A stretch of DNA of 64,000 bases from Cyathus striatus (lineage: Eukaryota; Basidiomycota; Agaricomycetes; Agaricales; Nidulariaceae). Location of the stretch: NCBI GenBank assembly GCA_025738555.1, contig JAOVFP010000008.1:4650001-4714000 (forward strand), given 5' to 3'. This document shows positions 24,864 through 35,400 of the stretch, piece by piece. The notes beneath the pieces were generated by a model. That model searched no databases, was not told the DNA's origin, and saw only the letters and a list, made by a program, of their open reading frames with translations. Within the stretch, counting starts at the first letter, position 1, and every line of letters begins with the position of its first letter. Both the position numbers and the translations under genes were made by a program.

Positions 24864-25080
24864 TGTCTTCTACTGATTTCATCATTGGTGAGCTGAATGT
24901 GTCGAGTTTCTCCTTTCCTCCTCAACTTATTGCTTTCTTTCAGAAATATTAAGTACATTCTACAAACATTCCATGCTGATGTCTAATTACAGTCTACCCA
25001 ACAATGATTGAAGCAAGATATGGGATAGATTGGAGGATGACAGGTTCGTTGACAACTGTCCAGGAAGTTCTTTTCATTTG
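24864..25080 (+). other. Candidate short or truncated spliced gene
   Basis: ATG at 24864 begins MSSTDFII, followed by a well-formed intron (GTGAGC donor, pyrimidine-rich end, CAG acceptor at about 24941). A second intron-like segment follows (GTACAT to ACAG, about 24952-24992). Spliced, the frame continues YPTMIEARYGIDWRMT and ends a little later, around 40 residues in all. The splice signals look real but no family was recognised, and the sequence runs straight into AT-rich non-coding DNA. It could be a short gene, a gene truncated at its 3' side, or chance. Confidence 0.25.
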
Positions 25081-26605
25081 AAAATGATACGGAAAACTTG
25101 AACACCACGATATGGAAATTTAAGTTGCGGTTAAGATAACTTATTATCTATTTAGCCACAAGAATTGGAGATGTAGTGAGCCATATGTTGCTGTAGAGAA
25201 TCCCGAACTGTCCAGCTTTCAATGTCCTTAAGTAGCTTCGCAGACATATACAAAATCACATATACTTCCACAAGTTCAAATTTTCATATTCTAGCGTTCA
25301 ACTGGGTTTGTAGAGCTCAGCATTTATCGCCTTGCTTGTATCATACTTATACTCAGTGTATGTAGGTTAGGTTCGGTGTGTGTGCACCGTGACGTGACCA
25401 TACTTATAGTGTATGATACAGTCATCAACCATTACACGTGACAACAAAACTTGAAGTTGTGATTCCACATTATCTAGTACATATTCTACTATAAAAATTG
25501 TACATATGGATAGATACAATCATATAGAATCACTTTGTATAATTTTTACCGCGCTGTGTTTTAGTAGGGAACGAACATTCGCAAAATAGTTGAGGGGACT
25601 GGATTCTGATCAAAACCACGTGGCGTGACAGCCGCTGATGGCAATACAGTTTATTACAAACACTTCAAAATTAAAGATTGCCGAAGTCCGGATCATTAAT
25701 ATAAACAAAACCTCCTTGTCTCGCAACACTGAGCACTTCAGATTTCTAGTGATATCAGAGAACATAGATGCACTTTACTCATAAAAACATTTATACAGGT
25801 TTAATACATTGAATAATAGCTACTTATGCTATAAAAAAGTTAAATTAGGTACCTTTATTGAGTAATACATGCCGTGTATTTTTTGGAAATCTCATGTTTG
25901 GGGTAACTCTCCAACTTAATTTATGTGTCATATATCTATTTCAATATATATCTGTAAAAATACTGTTGGAACTCATTATTGGGATACTAGGCCTAAAAAT
26001 ACAAAAAGAATTGTAGTGATAGCCATAGATTTGACGTTAGGTATTATTACGTACGTCATAGGTAACATATTTTTTTAATGTATATACTTATTATTATGTA
26101 ATGTTACTAATATTCCCACTAACTTTAGTTAGTAGGGTTATAGGGTCGAGTTCAAAAACTTTTTGGCAGTAATATTGGATGCCGATGCTCCGAAGGGTCG
26201 ACCACGTTTCCCCGGCATTTTCCCTGTTGCAGCTTTGTTCGTCCCATTCTGAATTCAGGTGACTTTTGCATACTTCACCTTCGAATTTCAATGCAATATT
26301 AGTAGTTATTCACAAATTATTTCAGTCAATGGCAGCATGGTATGAGTTCTTCTTATTCCTTACCATATAATTTCAATTGATTTAGTAGAGTCTGAGTTGA
26401 GTCTGAGTTTGTCCAGTAGTTAGTGGGCTCTGCCAGCGATAGCCGGCTCTAGGTATTATTATATAATTATAATCGTGACTTGTGAATGAGCTCTTGTGAC
26501 ATATGATTACTTCGAGAAGTTTTTCGAAAGCTGACGTTAAGAGTTGAAACACATCGTCAATATTTCACTACTTATAACCTGAAATATAATTTATTCCTTC
26601 CCAAG
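25081..26605. other. AT-rich gene-poor stretch
   Basis: About 1.5 kb without a convincing coding region. It contains a near-perfect hairpin at 26117-26139 (CTAACT-TT-AGTTAG core with CCC/GGG ends). Two short CATAC...GTATG inverted repeats lie near 25350 and 25408. A GAGTCTGAGTT direct repeat is near 26390-26412. It looks like degenerate intergenic or old mobile DNA, but nothing could be assigned. Confidence 0.4.
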
Positions 26606-27986
26606 ATGACATCTACCCTTGGATCACATCTCTCAGTCGTTCTCGACCTTACTCCCACTCAATGGCATCTATCAGCACAGTTACCACCTGCAAACACCTT
26701 CCCACTGTCACTGTCCTCATTTCTCTCTCAGCTTCTAGTTTTCCTTAATGCCCATATGGCTTCAAAACACGAGAATACTCTTGCTGTATTTGGTGCATTT
26801 CCAGGGAAAAGGTATGTCTTGGTATGCTCTTTTCCTCCACTGACATATGGAGTTCATGCAGCGTTATGCTTTATGCTTCGACAGACTTTTCACCTGATCA
26901 GTTTATGATCGATGCCAATTCTTATCCACCTTTTAAGCTTGTCGATACGACAGTTATGAAGCGCATAGGAGAAGAGCTAGATGAGCTAGGTGAACCAGAG
27001 GACGAAGGTGTGTTTACATCATTTGCTTGTATCATCTGCATCATCTTACACTTTGATCAGCTCCTTGCTCTCTAGTCGGTGCATTTACCAAGGCGCTGTG
27101 TTGTATGTTGATGTCGTCTCATTTAAATATGTTTATGAATTCAAAGAACAGACGTAAATCGCATATCCATTCCACCTCCAACCATCAAGTCAACAGTACC
27201 GACCACAATCAATGCAGGAGATTCTAATGTCCTTCCAGACCCCCGCATTCTTATCCTATCTGTCTCCCCTGACCTCTCAGAGTCATATATACCCATTATG
27301 AATGCCATCTTTTCTGCCCAGAAACTAGTCGGTCATTTCATAGGTAAATTATCTCATCTTAGACTAACTTCCTGACAGAAAGTTACTGTCGATGCATGTC
27401 AAGTCTATGGTTCAGACACAGTTTTTCTTCAACAAGCTGCTCACTTAACAGGCGGATCATACATATATCTTGAACGTCGAGATGCTCTACTCCAATACTT
27501 AATTGCATGCATCTTTCCTATTCAATTTCTTGCGTTTCGTCTCACTGCAACTCATTTAGATGTCTTTTCTACCTCCTCTTTCGGTGAGGCAAACTCTCGC
27601 AGTTCCTACACAAGACAAAGTCGACTTCCGAGCTGCCTGTTTTTGCCATAAAAATATCGTCGACGTTGGCTATGTGTGCTCCGTTTGTCTTTCGAGTACG
27701 TGTTCCATAAGTTAGATATTATGTGGTCTGATTCAGTGCAACGCGCTTAGTTTTCTGTCAACCTGTACCCGTATGTTCTACCTGTAGAACGAAGTTCCCC
27801 ATGAAGACTCTCCAACGACTTAACGCATCCCGTCTCAACCAGCCGCCTTCCTCTCGACCCTCTCCCGCTACTACTCCTAGGCCAACTCCAGGAACGCCGA
27901 ATCATGTTGCACGAAATCCCTCAACCGGTAATCTCGGCGACAGTATACAAAATGGCAATGGGAAACTCAACGGTTCAAGGCCGTAA
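26606..27986 (+). CDS. TFB4: TFIIH core subunit TFB4 (p34)
   Basis: Structural subunit of the TFIIH core, acting in transcription initiation and nucleotide excision repair. Exons 26606-26811, 26862-27007, 27076-27102, 27152-27331, 27383-27504, 27560-27695 and 27751-27986 close exactly to 350 aa. It begins with a von Willebrand A-like fold (LSVVLDLTPTQW, FLNAHMAS), then ILILSVSPD, a VTVDACQVYGSDTVFLQQAAHLTGG segment (about residues 190-214), and a C-terminal C4 zinc region (AACFCHKNIVDVGYVCSVC, FCQPVPVCSTC). The tail after about residue 290 is Ser/Pro/Asn-rich. The intron after QYLI needs a GC donor (GCATGC at 27505). Neighbouring taspase is convergent, with only 41 bases between stop codons. 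Confidence 0.9.
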
Positions 27987-28027
27987 TTACTTGAGCGACC
28001 ACGATTGTTTATGGATGTACTTTGCAA

Positions 28028-29690
28028 CTACAGAGTAATAGCCGTGATGAATACTGGAACCTCAGCCGAGTGAAGTTGGTTCGGACGACGCAGTATCATT
28101 GCCTGGGAATACTCACTATGAGCTCTCGGACAAGCCAAACCAGAAAGACGATAAACATTACTTTTGGCTTTGGGTTTTCGGAAGATGCATATGCAATTGC
28201 CATACTTCTAGTTGTAAATGCACACCATAGTCGGACTGTAATTTTCTTCACTCGATATAGAATGCAGATAGTTGACTAGATGCAGCTTACCTTTAGTGAT
28301 TCCACCATCGTCGTCTTCTTTCGTAAGCAGTAATATGCCTACAGACGGTTCCGGCTCTCCTTTTTGTCTTGCTGGATCTACGGGAACTTATATCTAATCC
28401 TATCTTTTAGAGAATTTCGCAACATACGCCAAAATTCGTTCACTACAGCGCGATTAAGTATTTCATGAGGATCTATTTCCTCAGAATCATTCCTCCAGGC
28501 ATTTCTGAATAATTCACCTATCCTTTGCGCAAGATTGGCCCGAATAATATACTCGCCGGTTCCTAATTCACATTATAGCTTCGTAAGAGACAACGTATCA
28601 AAACCCAAAACCATACCTGAGATGCTACATGCCATTGCACGCTTGGGAGCTTCTTGCGCCCAGCAGCCGGCACCGTACATTGCAGCCTGCCCCATTACAC
28701 ATGCTGTTAATAAAACTCAACGTCTCGAATCACGTATGCCCACCTCGCCTATTCTTCCTGGAAGCTTCAATAAAATACCACCACTATGGATTTTGGGTTA
28801 GTCTTCCCGAAACATAAATAGTTTATATCCACCTTGATACACCCGCAGCTATACCATCCCTTGAATGCCATGTAACAGCTCCAACGGTATCCTGGAGGTC
28901 ATTATGCGACGCATTCTCCACGACCTCCCCGTATTTCGAATTTGAAGATACGTCTCCAGCAATCTCCAGGCGCTGCTTCCATTTTTTCCATCTACTAATG
29001 GCTTCGTCTGTCACCAGACGCTCGGGAGGTATTAGTTGATTCTTTTTCATATACATGTCGGCAAATGAACGCGCTCCTTCTGCGACTAACGTTCTGACCG
29101 GAATGTATGAGGTTCTGTTCGCGCTCGACTTCAAAAATTCCAGCTCACAAAGGTGGTACACGTCCTAGTTTATCTGTCTTTGTCGAATTGTCAAGAACAC
29201 ATCTAGCTAGGCGTATAGGGTTTTTGATTCCTGATAATATTACACGCATAGTACGTTATACAGATAGATCTAGTTCAACAACGGAAACTCATGATACGCA
29301 CCAGACACAGCGCCTATGCTTCCAAAATTTCCCGTTCTTCCGTTCATTATAGAGGCATCGCATTCCACCCCTCCTGCGAGCGTAAGATTTGAGCCATACC
29401 CTGTCGCTTACCAAATGAGAACCGATAGTTCAGCATTCAATGTTCAAGTCACCTGCGTTCAGACATTTGTCATCTTCTAAGGCTGCGATAGCCTCTTCTA
29501 CAACTGTAAGAGAAGATTCGGCGTCATGCAAAGGAATTATTCTCTTGCATGACCTTCGCCGAATGTTTGTTTTCAGACTTTAAGGAGCCGATGACGAAGG
29601 AGAAGCGTACTCTCGAAGTGCCCTTTTCACTTCCTTCTCATTTTCGTATCCGTGAAACCCTGCGCCGCCGTGAACAGCCACATGAATCAT
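28028..29690 (-). CDS. Threonine aspartase (taspase 1 / asparaginase-2 family)
   Basis: Ntn-hydrolase that cleaves itself to expose a catalytic threonine; animal taspase 1 then cuts proteins after Asp. Exons on the minus strand are 29690-29611, 29553-29453, 29400-29302, 29230-29149, 29093-28833, 28783-28744, 28686-28617, 28562-28428, 28377-28291, 28235-28162 and 28102-28028, closing exactly to 367 aa. Landmarks: VAVHGGAGFHGYE, LDAVEAAI-like VVEEAIAALEDDKCLNAG, YGSNLTL, VECDASIMNGRTGNFGSIG, and GIKNPIRLAR. The self-cleavage site is DTVGAV (Thr is the nucleophile), followed by GVSSGGILLKLPGRIGE and AAMYGAGCWAQE. A roughly 60-residue Lys/Trp-rich insert precedes the cleavage site. Fungal substrates are unknown. 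Confidence 0.87.
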
Positions 29691-29897
29691 GCTTGAACTT
29701 ATAAAAGTTACAATACGCGTGTCCAATTTGTCGGTCTTGGAAGATAATTATGATTTACTTATGATCACTGTTGAGTCTTTCGTGGGAACTTCTTGGTCTG
29801 TGATCAAGAACATATTTCATATTTTATTCTTTACCAGCTCCAGAGTAAGGTTTATCTTAGTATATACATGCTTTCACTACTGTTCCTGATGCCACAA

Positions 29898-31354
29898 TCA
29901 AACAATAGCCGAAAGGTCAAAAGAGTGAACTCCGTCCGCTTTCACAGCCACGCCCCTTTCAGTAACAATTGCAGTTATCAGTTCCGCAGGGGTGACATCG
30001 AAGCTGGGGTTATAGATTCCATCTAAACCTTCAGGAGTAATCATGACTTGAACCTGTTTAACTTTCCCGTCGTTGGGATACAAAATCCCGCGGACCAGGC
30101 ATGCTTCTAGAGGGGGTCTTTGTTCTATAAGGATCCTGAAAAGACGTTCATTACCATTTCCACAAATATGTTATAAAACTTTGCGAACTTTGTACCGTCT
30201 TCTATATCGAGATCAACTGTGCTAATTGGTGCAACCACGATGAAGGGTATATTGTGGCGTGCTGCGATAACAGCAGCATTGTATGTTCCAATCTGGGCCT
30301 TACCGTGAGTACTGTACTATCAGTACAACAGTAATCACCCGCTTACTTTATTGGCAGTGTCTCCATTCCGTGCTATCCTGTCTGCGCCCACAACTAATCC
30401 AGGTTCTTAGCACATGTCATGGCGTCACAACTCCTCTGAACCTACCTACGGCATGAATACTGTGGTGCTGGAACAAAGAGCCCACCATGGTATCACAAAT
30501 CATCACTGAAAGGATACCGAGTTGTTGCAGTTCAAGAGCTGTAAGCCTGTATAACGTCAACGGGTTAGAGTAATGAAACCTGTAAATACACATACCTTGA
30601 TCCTTGATGATACGGAGCGGTCTGAGTAAAGTGTGCCTTTTCAAGCTTTCCGATTTCATGTAGGTATGTGATTAAACCAAGTGCAGTACCATATCCCTAT
30701 GACGCGTTACATTGCCTGTTGTAAATAAAGAAGTCGATACTTACGGATGTGGCCAGTGACCCGGTGTTACAGACGGTTAGGACGTTGACCTTGTCGGCCT
30801 TGTCCCCTATGTCTATGGTTCGCTTGAGTAGCCAATCACCTCCCCATTTTGCCATTGCCTTATTCCTACCCACATCTTCGTCAGAAACAGCATTAGCTTC
30901 CGAAATAAGGTTCTTTGTGATTGTTTTGGGATCCTCGCCAGCTGCGATGGAATCATTCAGTTTTTTTGTGAGGCGTCTGGTTGCTGCTCCAAGATTTACT
31001 GCCGTTGGACGAGCTGTAAACAGAAATGAGAGAATAGGTTCAACATAATTCTTGAGTGCTTCAGATGAATGAAGGAAAGCAGGTTCAGCAGGTGCTTCCA
31101 AAGCACGGGTGAGATCCTGAGCAATGGCAAGAGCAGCCAACGAAGCAATAGCTGGGGCACCTCTTATCTACAGCGACAAAATTTTAATAGACAGCAATAA
31201 TGATTTGATTTGAAGTGACCTTCATGGACTTGATTGCATCGTGAGCGTCCTCGATAGAATTGATCTGGATGAATTCGGTGACATGGGGAAGCAAAAGTTG
31301 ATTGACGATCTCAAGCTTGCCGCTGGAATTTCGGATTGAGATTAAGGGAGCCAT
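29898..31354 (-). CDS. MRI1: Methylthioribose-1-phosphate isomerase
   Basis: Converts 5-methylthioribose-1-phosphate to 5-methylthioribulose-1-phosphate in methionine salvage. Exons 31354-31220, 31167-30745, 30696-30596, 30546-30446, 30393-30347, 30292-30189 and 30135-29898 give 382 aa in exact frame. Family marks are [53 protein letters not shown], and [10 protein letters not shown]. The catalytic Cys (VCNTGS) and Asp ([15 protein letters not shown]) are present, followed by [10 protein letters not shown] and [18 protein letters not shown]. The protein belongs to the eIF2B-alpha-like fold but the Cys/Asp pair and the C-terminal motif identify MtnA/MRI1. One donor is GTTCGC. It is divergent from the lipase-like gene at 31741. 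Confidence 0.93.
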
Positions 31355-31740
31355 TTGAGTTGAAGAGAAGAAAAGAGGAACAAAATTGGTACATCTTGTT
31401 CATCAATTGCTCATAATCGCGTTCTTGGGATCTTTCGCCAGTCCAAATGATGACCTGACGTAGCTTGAAGGCCTGACGCGTGACGCGTGACGGTGACGTG
31501 TGAATCGTAGAGGTTAGGGTTGGACGTTGGACGATGGTTTTGGCCCTAGATTGGGGTTATTGTAGACAGAATCACATGCAAAGCACTTTATCAATGTATG
31601 ACACTCGACCGCCATGATGACCGTCAAATTGAAACTTCCGTCAAGTGTTACAGCCTCCCCCGTAAATTACTTAAGTATCCTTCCTGCCCTTCCTCTTAAC
31701 ATACTCATAACTAAGCACTTGGAGTCACCACTCCATACCC
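31355..31740. promoter_or_regulatory. Divergent promoter with MCB and CRE-like cluster
   Basis: A 386-base spacer between MRI1 and the lipase-like gene. At 31474-31500 it carries two overlapping-unit ACGCGT boxes (31476-31481 and 31483-31488) and three to four TGACG half-sites. These resemble MluI cell-cycle boxes and ATF/CREB sites. Function is inferred from motif identity only. Confidence 0.5.
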
Positions 31741-34700
31741 ATGATTGACCATCTCGCTGGTCGTCCCAGTCCTTCTTGGAAGCGCACACAGGTCGGACCT
31801 TCTATTTTGTATTTACCAATAGTATAAGTAATCTTTCCCTCAGGTTTTCCTTGTTATATTTTTCTGGTTATGGCGCATCGTTCGCGGTAATACTGGTCCT
31901 CCGCGAATTCTTTGGTTACCAAGACTGAATAAGGCACTGAGTATGTACGGCCCTTCATATGTAACTGATCCGACTGACCTCTGCAGAGCGATTTACTCCC
32001 TGGCAAATCATTATGAGTAGTCTTACGGCAGTTTATGCCATGAGGAATTTCGACAGGATTTTGGGACTAAGTGGTACGTTCCGTAGTGCTTGTTCTCTTG
32101 GATATATATTTACTGAAATGGTACAAGCACCGGAGCCCCTTGCACGACTTGTTAGTTATCTAGATAGCTCTTCTTCATTCACAGGCGCTAATCATATATC
32201 ATATATCATATATCAGTATTCACCCTCTTACTACCGAGCAACTTGGATCGCTACTGGATTAGACGCAGGATTTGCTACCGCAATGTCAATTCGCCCAAAG
32301 TGGCTTAGAGACATCAGCTCTATTATATTTGCGGCGTACTATATTTTATACCCCAATGAAGCGGAGGAAAAGGTGTGTCTGTATCGATACAGGCATCTGC
32401 ATTGCTTTTAAGTTCTCCTCAGCTTCGGCGTTTCAGAGCCGTTCCTACAGTAGAGATGCTTCGAACAACATGGGAAAAGACAACAAACCCATACGTGCGT
32501 CTTATATTTATTTATTTCTTACGATACTTATGTAGAAGTTTAACAGATTCGATTAAGCGTACATTTGCCCAAGATATCAATACGACAGAAGATTCTTTTA
32601 CCGCGCCCGAAGGTTTCATCTTATGACCGACCCATTACCGCGTACTTTTTTTTTGCACCACCCCGGGATCAACTAGCGCTGGCCACGGAACTCATTCTAG
32701 ATTTCCCTGGAGGCGGCTTTATTGCAATGACACCGGAACATCATGAAGAGCGCCTGCGAATGTGGGCCGTCAAAACCAACCGACCAGTACTGTCCATTGA
32801 ATACGGTAAAGCGCCTGAGTGTACGTGTGCATCAAATATAAAAGTTGTCCAACCTACCTCAGTTTCTATTAGACCCCTTTCCCTTTGCATCAGATGAGGT
32901 ATTTGACGTATATCGACTTCTGGTTGAATCTCGTTCGTATTTTTCAGTACTCGTGGTTATTGCGTCGTGTTTATGTGGCAACAGGTGGTGCATTAATTGG
33001 AATGTCAGGAAAGAAGCTCGATGTCATTATATCTGGTGACTCTGCGTCAGTCGTTATTGTCTCTTTTCGTCATCTTTTTTTGGTATAATTTAAATTGGTA
33101 TACAGGGGTGCCACATTGGCTGTCAATGCCATGGTAAAAATCCTGGAACACAATCAACTATGTGTATCCACTCATCAAGGGCCTTTATTACCGACACCTA
33201 CAGCAATAGTGCTCAGCTATGCGGCGCTCGACTTCAATTTCACATCGTGGATGTCTGACCAAAACCTACGTGTTCTCAGATCGGAACAGTCCTCAGGAAA
33301 CTTGCCTGAACTGCATGAACTGGCTGCGCAGAAGGATCATCTTCAGCATGTTGTAAGTAATTTTTAATATTCGCATAGAGCCCATTTAATAATACGCCCG
33401 CAGAGCCCTCTCAGCATGGTCACAGATAGGAAGACGAGCACCAGCCGTAAAAAGCTGAAGCGTAAGTCCAGTTGGAAGGAAGCTTTCAGAGGCTTTGCAA
33501 ATGGGGGGGAGAAGGAACCTGAACTTCCCTCATCTTCCCTGCGGCGTAGTGCTTCTTCCCCCAAGGCTTCTTCTAATCACCGGCTTCCCGCCCGTGTAGG
33601 TTCGCAGAGTGATGATAAAGGGGCGCTGGCAGATGCAGAGAGCGAAGAAGACGAGGACTATAATAACTTACGGGAAGAAGATCGACCGATTCAGGCCCGC
33701 GTTCGTTACGCGTATCCTCAGGGAAATTGCGTGTCTGATATTCAAGGAAGTGAGTCGTCGCTGAAGCAGCAGCAGCAAGAGTTATCAGCCGCGGTGGCCG
33801 AGGCTAATGCAAAGGCTACAATGGCGGTTGCCGCAAGGCGGCCAGGAAAGGCGAAGGAACCTATCGGCACTCGACTTACGATGACAAGTCGGACAGGCTA
33901 TTTCCAAGATCCAGTCATTTCTCCTAGTATGGTATGTTGCTGTAGAATGTCACCGAAGTGTGGTTAATGAGTTGAACAGATGCGAGCAATGGCAATCCTG
34001 TATATAGGGCCTCATCGTAACCCAGACTTCGAAACTGATTATCACATTTCACCCATACTCACCCCTGCGCACCTACTTGCACAGTTTCCACCGCTTCTTA
34101 TGCAGTGTGGCGAAAAAGATCCATTTGTCGACGATACTGTTATTTTTGCTGGTCGCGTAAGGGAAGCCAAACGTGCTCGGAAGATCGAGCTGGACTTGGC
34201 CTTATCGGGCAAAAGTGCACGGTTCGGTGAGAGCATTCGTATGAGTGCAATTGAGGCATCATCAGATTCAAGACGTGTGACCGAAATGAAGAAAGAGCGC
34301 GAGAAGTTGGCAGGTGAAAGCGAAAATGAGTGGGTAGAAATGGTCCTGTTCTCGGATTGGAGTCATGGATATCTTCAAATGCCTACTTTGATGTCTGAGG
34401 CCAGGGCAGTGAGTAGAGAACAGCAGGTGATCAGAGCAATGTTTCTAAAATTTCCCTTGTTAGGTCATCGACGATATCGGAGAATGGATAGAGGATTCAT
34501 TCATTCGGCGCAGATCGCAGACACAGGAAAACAGCAGCAGCAGCAGGAATGGTGCAAGGGACCTGGTGACGCCAAAGGAGCGTCCAGCTGTGTCTCATCT
34601 CACCGTTCCACAGACGTCAAGTAGAGGTATAAACATTAGTCCCATGACATCGGAGACGGAGACAGAGACGGAATCAGGGATTACATTCGTGCCCAAGAAA

Positions 34701-34961
34701 TATCAGGATGAGTCGCGAAGAGGGTCGTTCGGTGCGGGCAGTGGTGGGGGAGGGAAGAGTGGGCCAGCTGTCCGTGGGTATTCTTCTGGATCAGATTCGA
34801 CGCTGTTGGGAGAGTCTGGGAATGGGGAGAGTGCTGTTGAACCGGACGGGGACGGAGGGGTACAGGGCAGGGCGAACGGCGGTCGAGTGGGGGGACAGAC
34901 GATTAGCGAGGGTGAATTGATGCGGCGAAGGCGGCTGCTGGATGCTCACATATTCGAGTAA
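31741..34961 (+). CDS. Hormone-sensitive-lipase-like alpha/beta hydrolase
   Basis: Predicted esterase or lipase of the HSL (alpha/beta hydrolase-3) group. It starts at ATG 31741 with a hydrophobic near-N-terminal segment (VFLVIFFWLWRIV), suggesting membrane or lipid-droplet attachment. It spans about a dozen exons. The oxyanion region reads DFPGGGFIAM, with Pro where many HSL proteins have His. The nucleophile elbow is GDSAGATLAVN, assembled across an intron near 33045-33103. The acid residue is probably in CGEKDPFVDD and the base in DWSHGYLQM. Between the Ser and the Asp lies a roughly 180-residue charged, Ser-rich, Gln-rich insert (about 33410-33930). The last 150 residues are low-complexity. 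Substrate unknown. Confidence 0.82.
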
Positions 34962-35400
34962 AGATAAAGGAGTAAGTAATAGTTGTACGATATGTACAGT
35001 AGTGAAATGTATGTATTATGGCTGGTTACGATAGGTGCACAGCTTGAAGGGATTATGTGGAGATGGAATTCTCGATCGGATATAGACTATTTGCTGTGCA
35101 GTGCACCGCCACCGATTCTCGGCCGGGTAATGGTATGGGGAAGCTGTCGTGACTGTTCTCTTCCCCTTCGATAGGATCCAACAGCAGTGGGCACGCCCGC
35201 AGCGATTTCTTCGTGGCCTGTTGTCGTTGTTCCTCAGCAACAGCACAAAGCAGTATAAGCTCCGCTCGTATTTCTGTCGGCTGTGTCTCCCAGCGCCTTC
35301 GGCAGCGCAAGTCATCTGGTACTGGCAAGCTTCCCGGGACTGCAAGTGGTCATCAGGCGCGCCATTCGGGCCTTAAAAATACGCAACCGCGAATCCAAAC
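34962..35400. other. Intergenic, lipase-like gene to zinc finger gene
   Basis: 439 bases with the terminator of the upstream gene and the promoter of the downstream one. No conserved element was recognised. Confidence 0.45.

Noticed and set aside
26094..26291. Minus-strand reading frame of 65 residues
   Set aside because: It overlaps a hairpin and AT-rich DNA, has no family signature, and shows no splice or promoter context.
25967..26314. Possible solo LTR starting TGTTGGAAC and ending CACA
   Set aside because: TG...CA ends alone are weak. No target-site duplication, primer-binding site or second copy could be found within the window.
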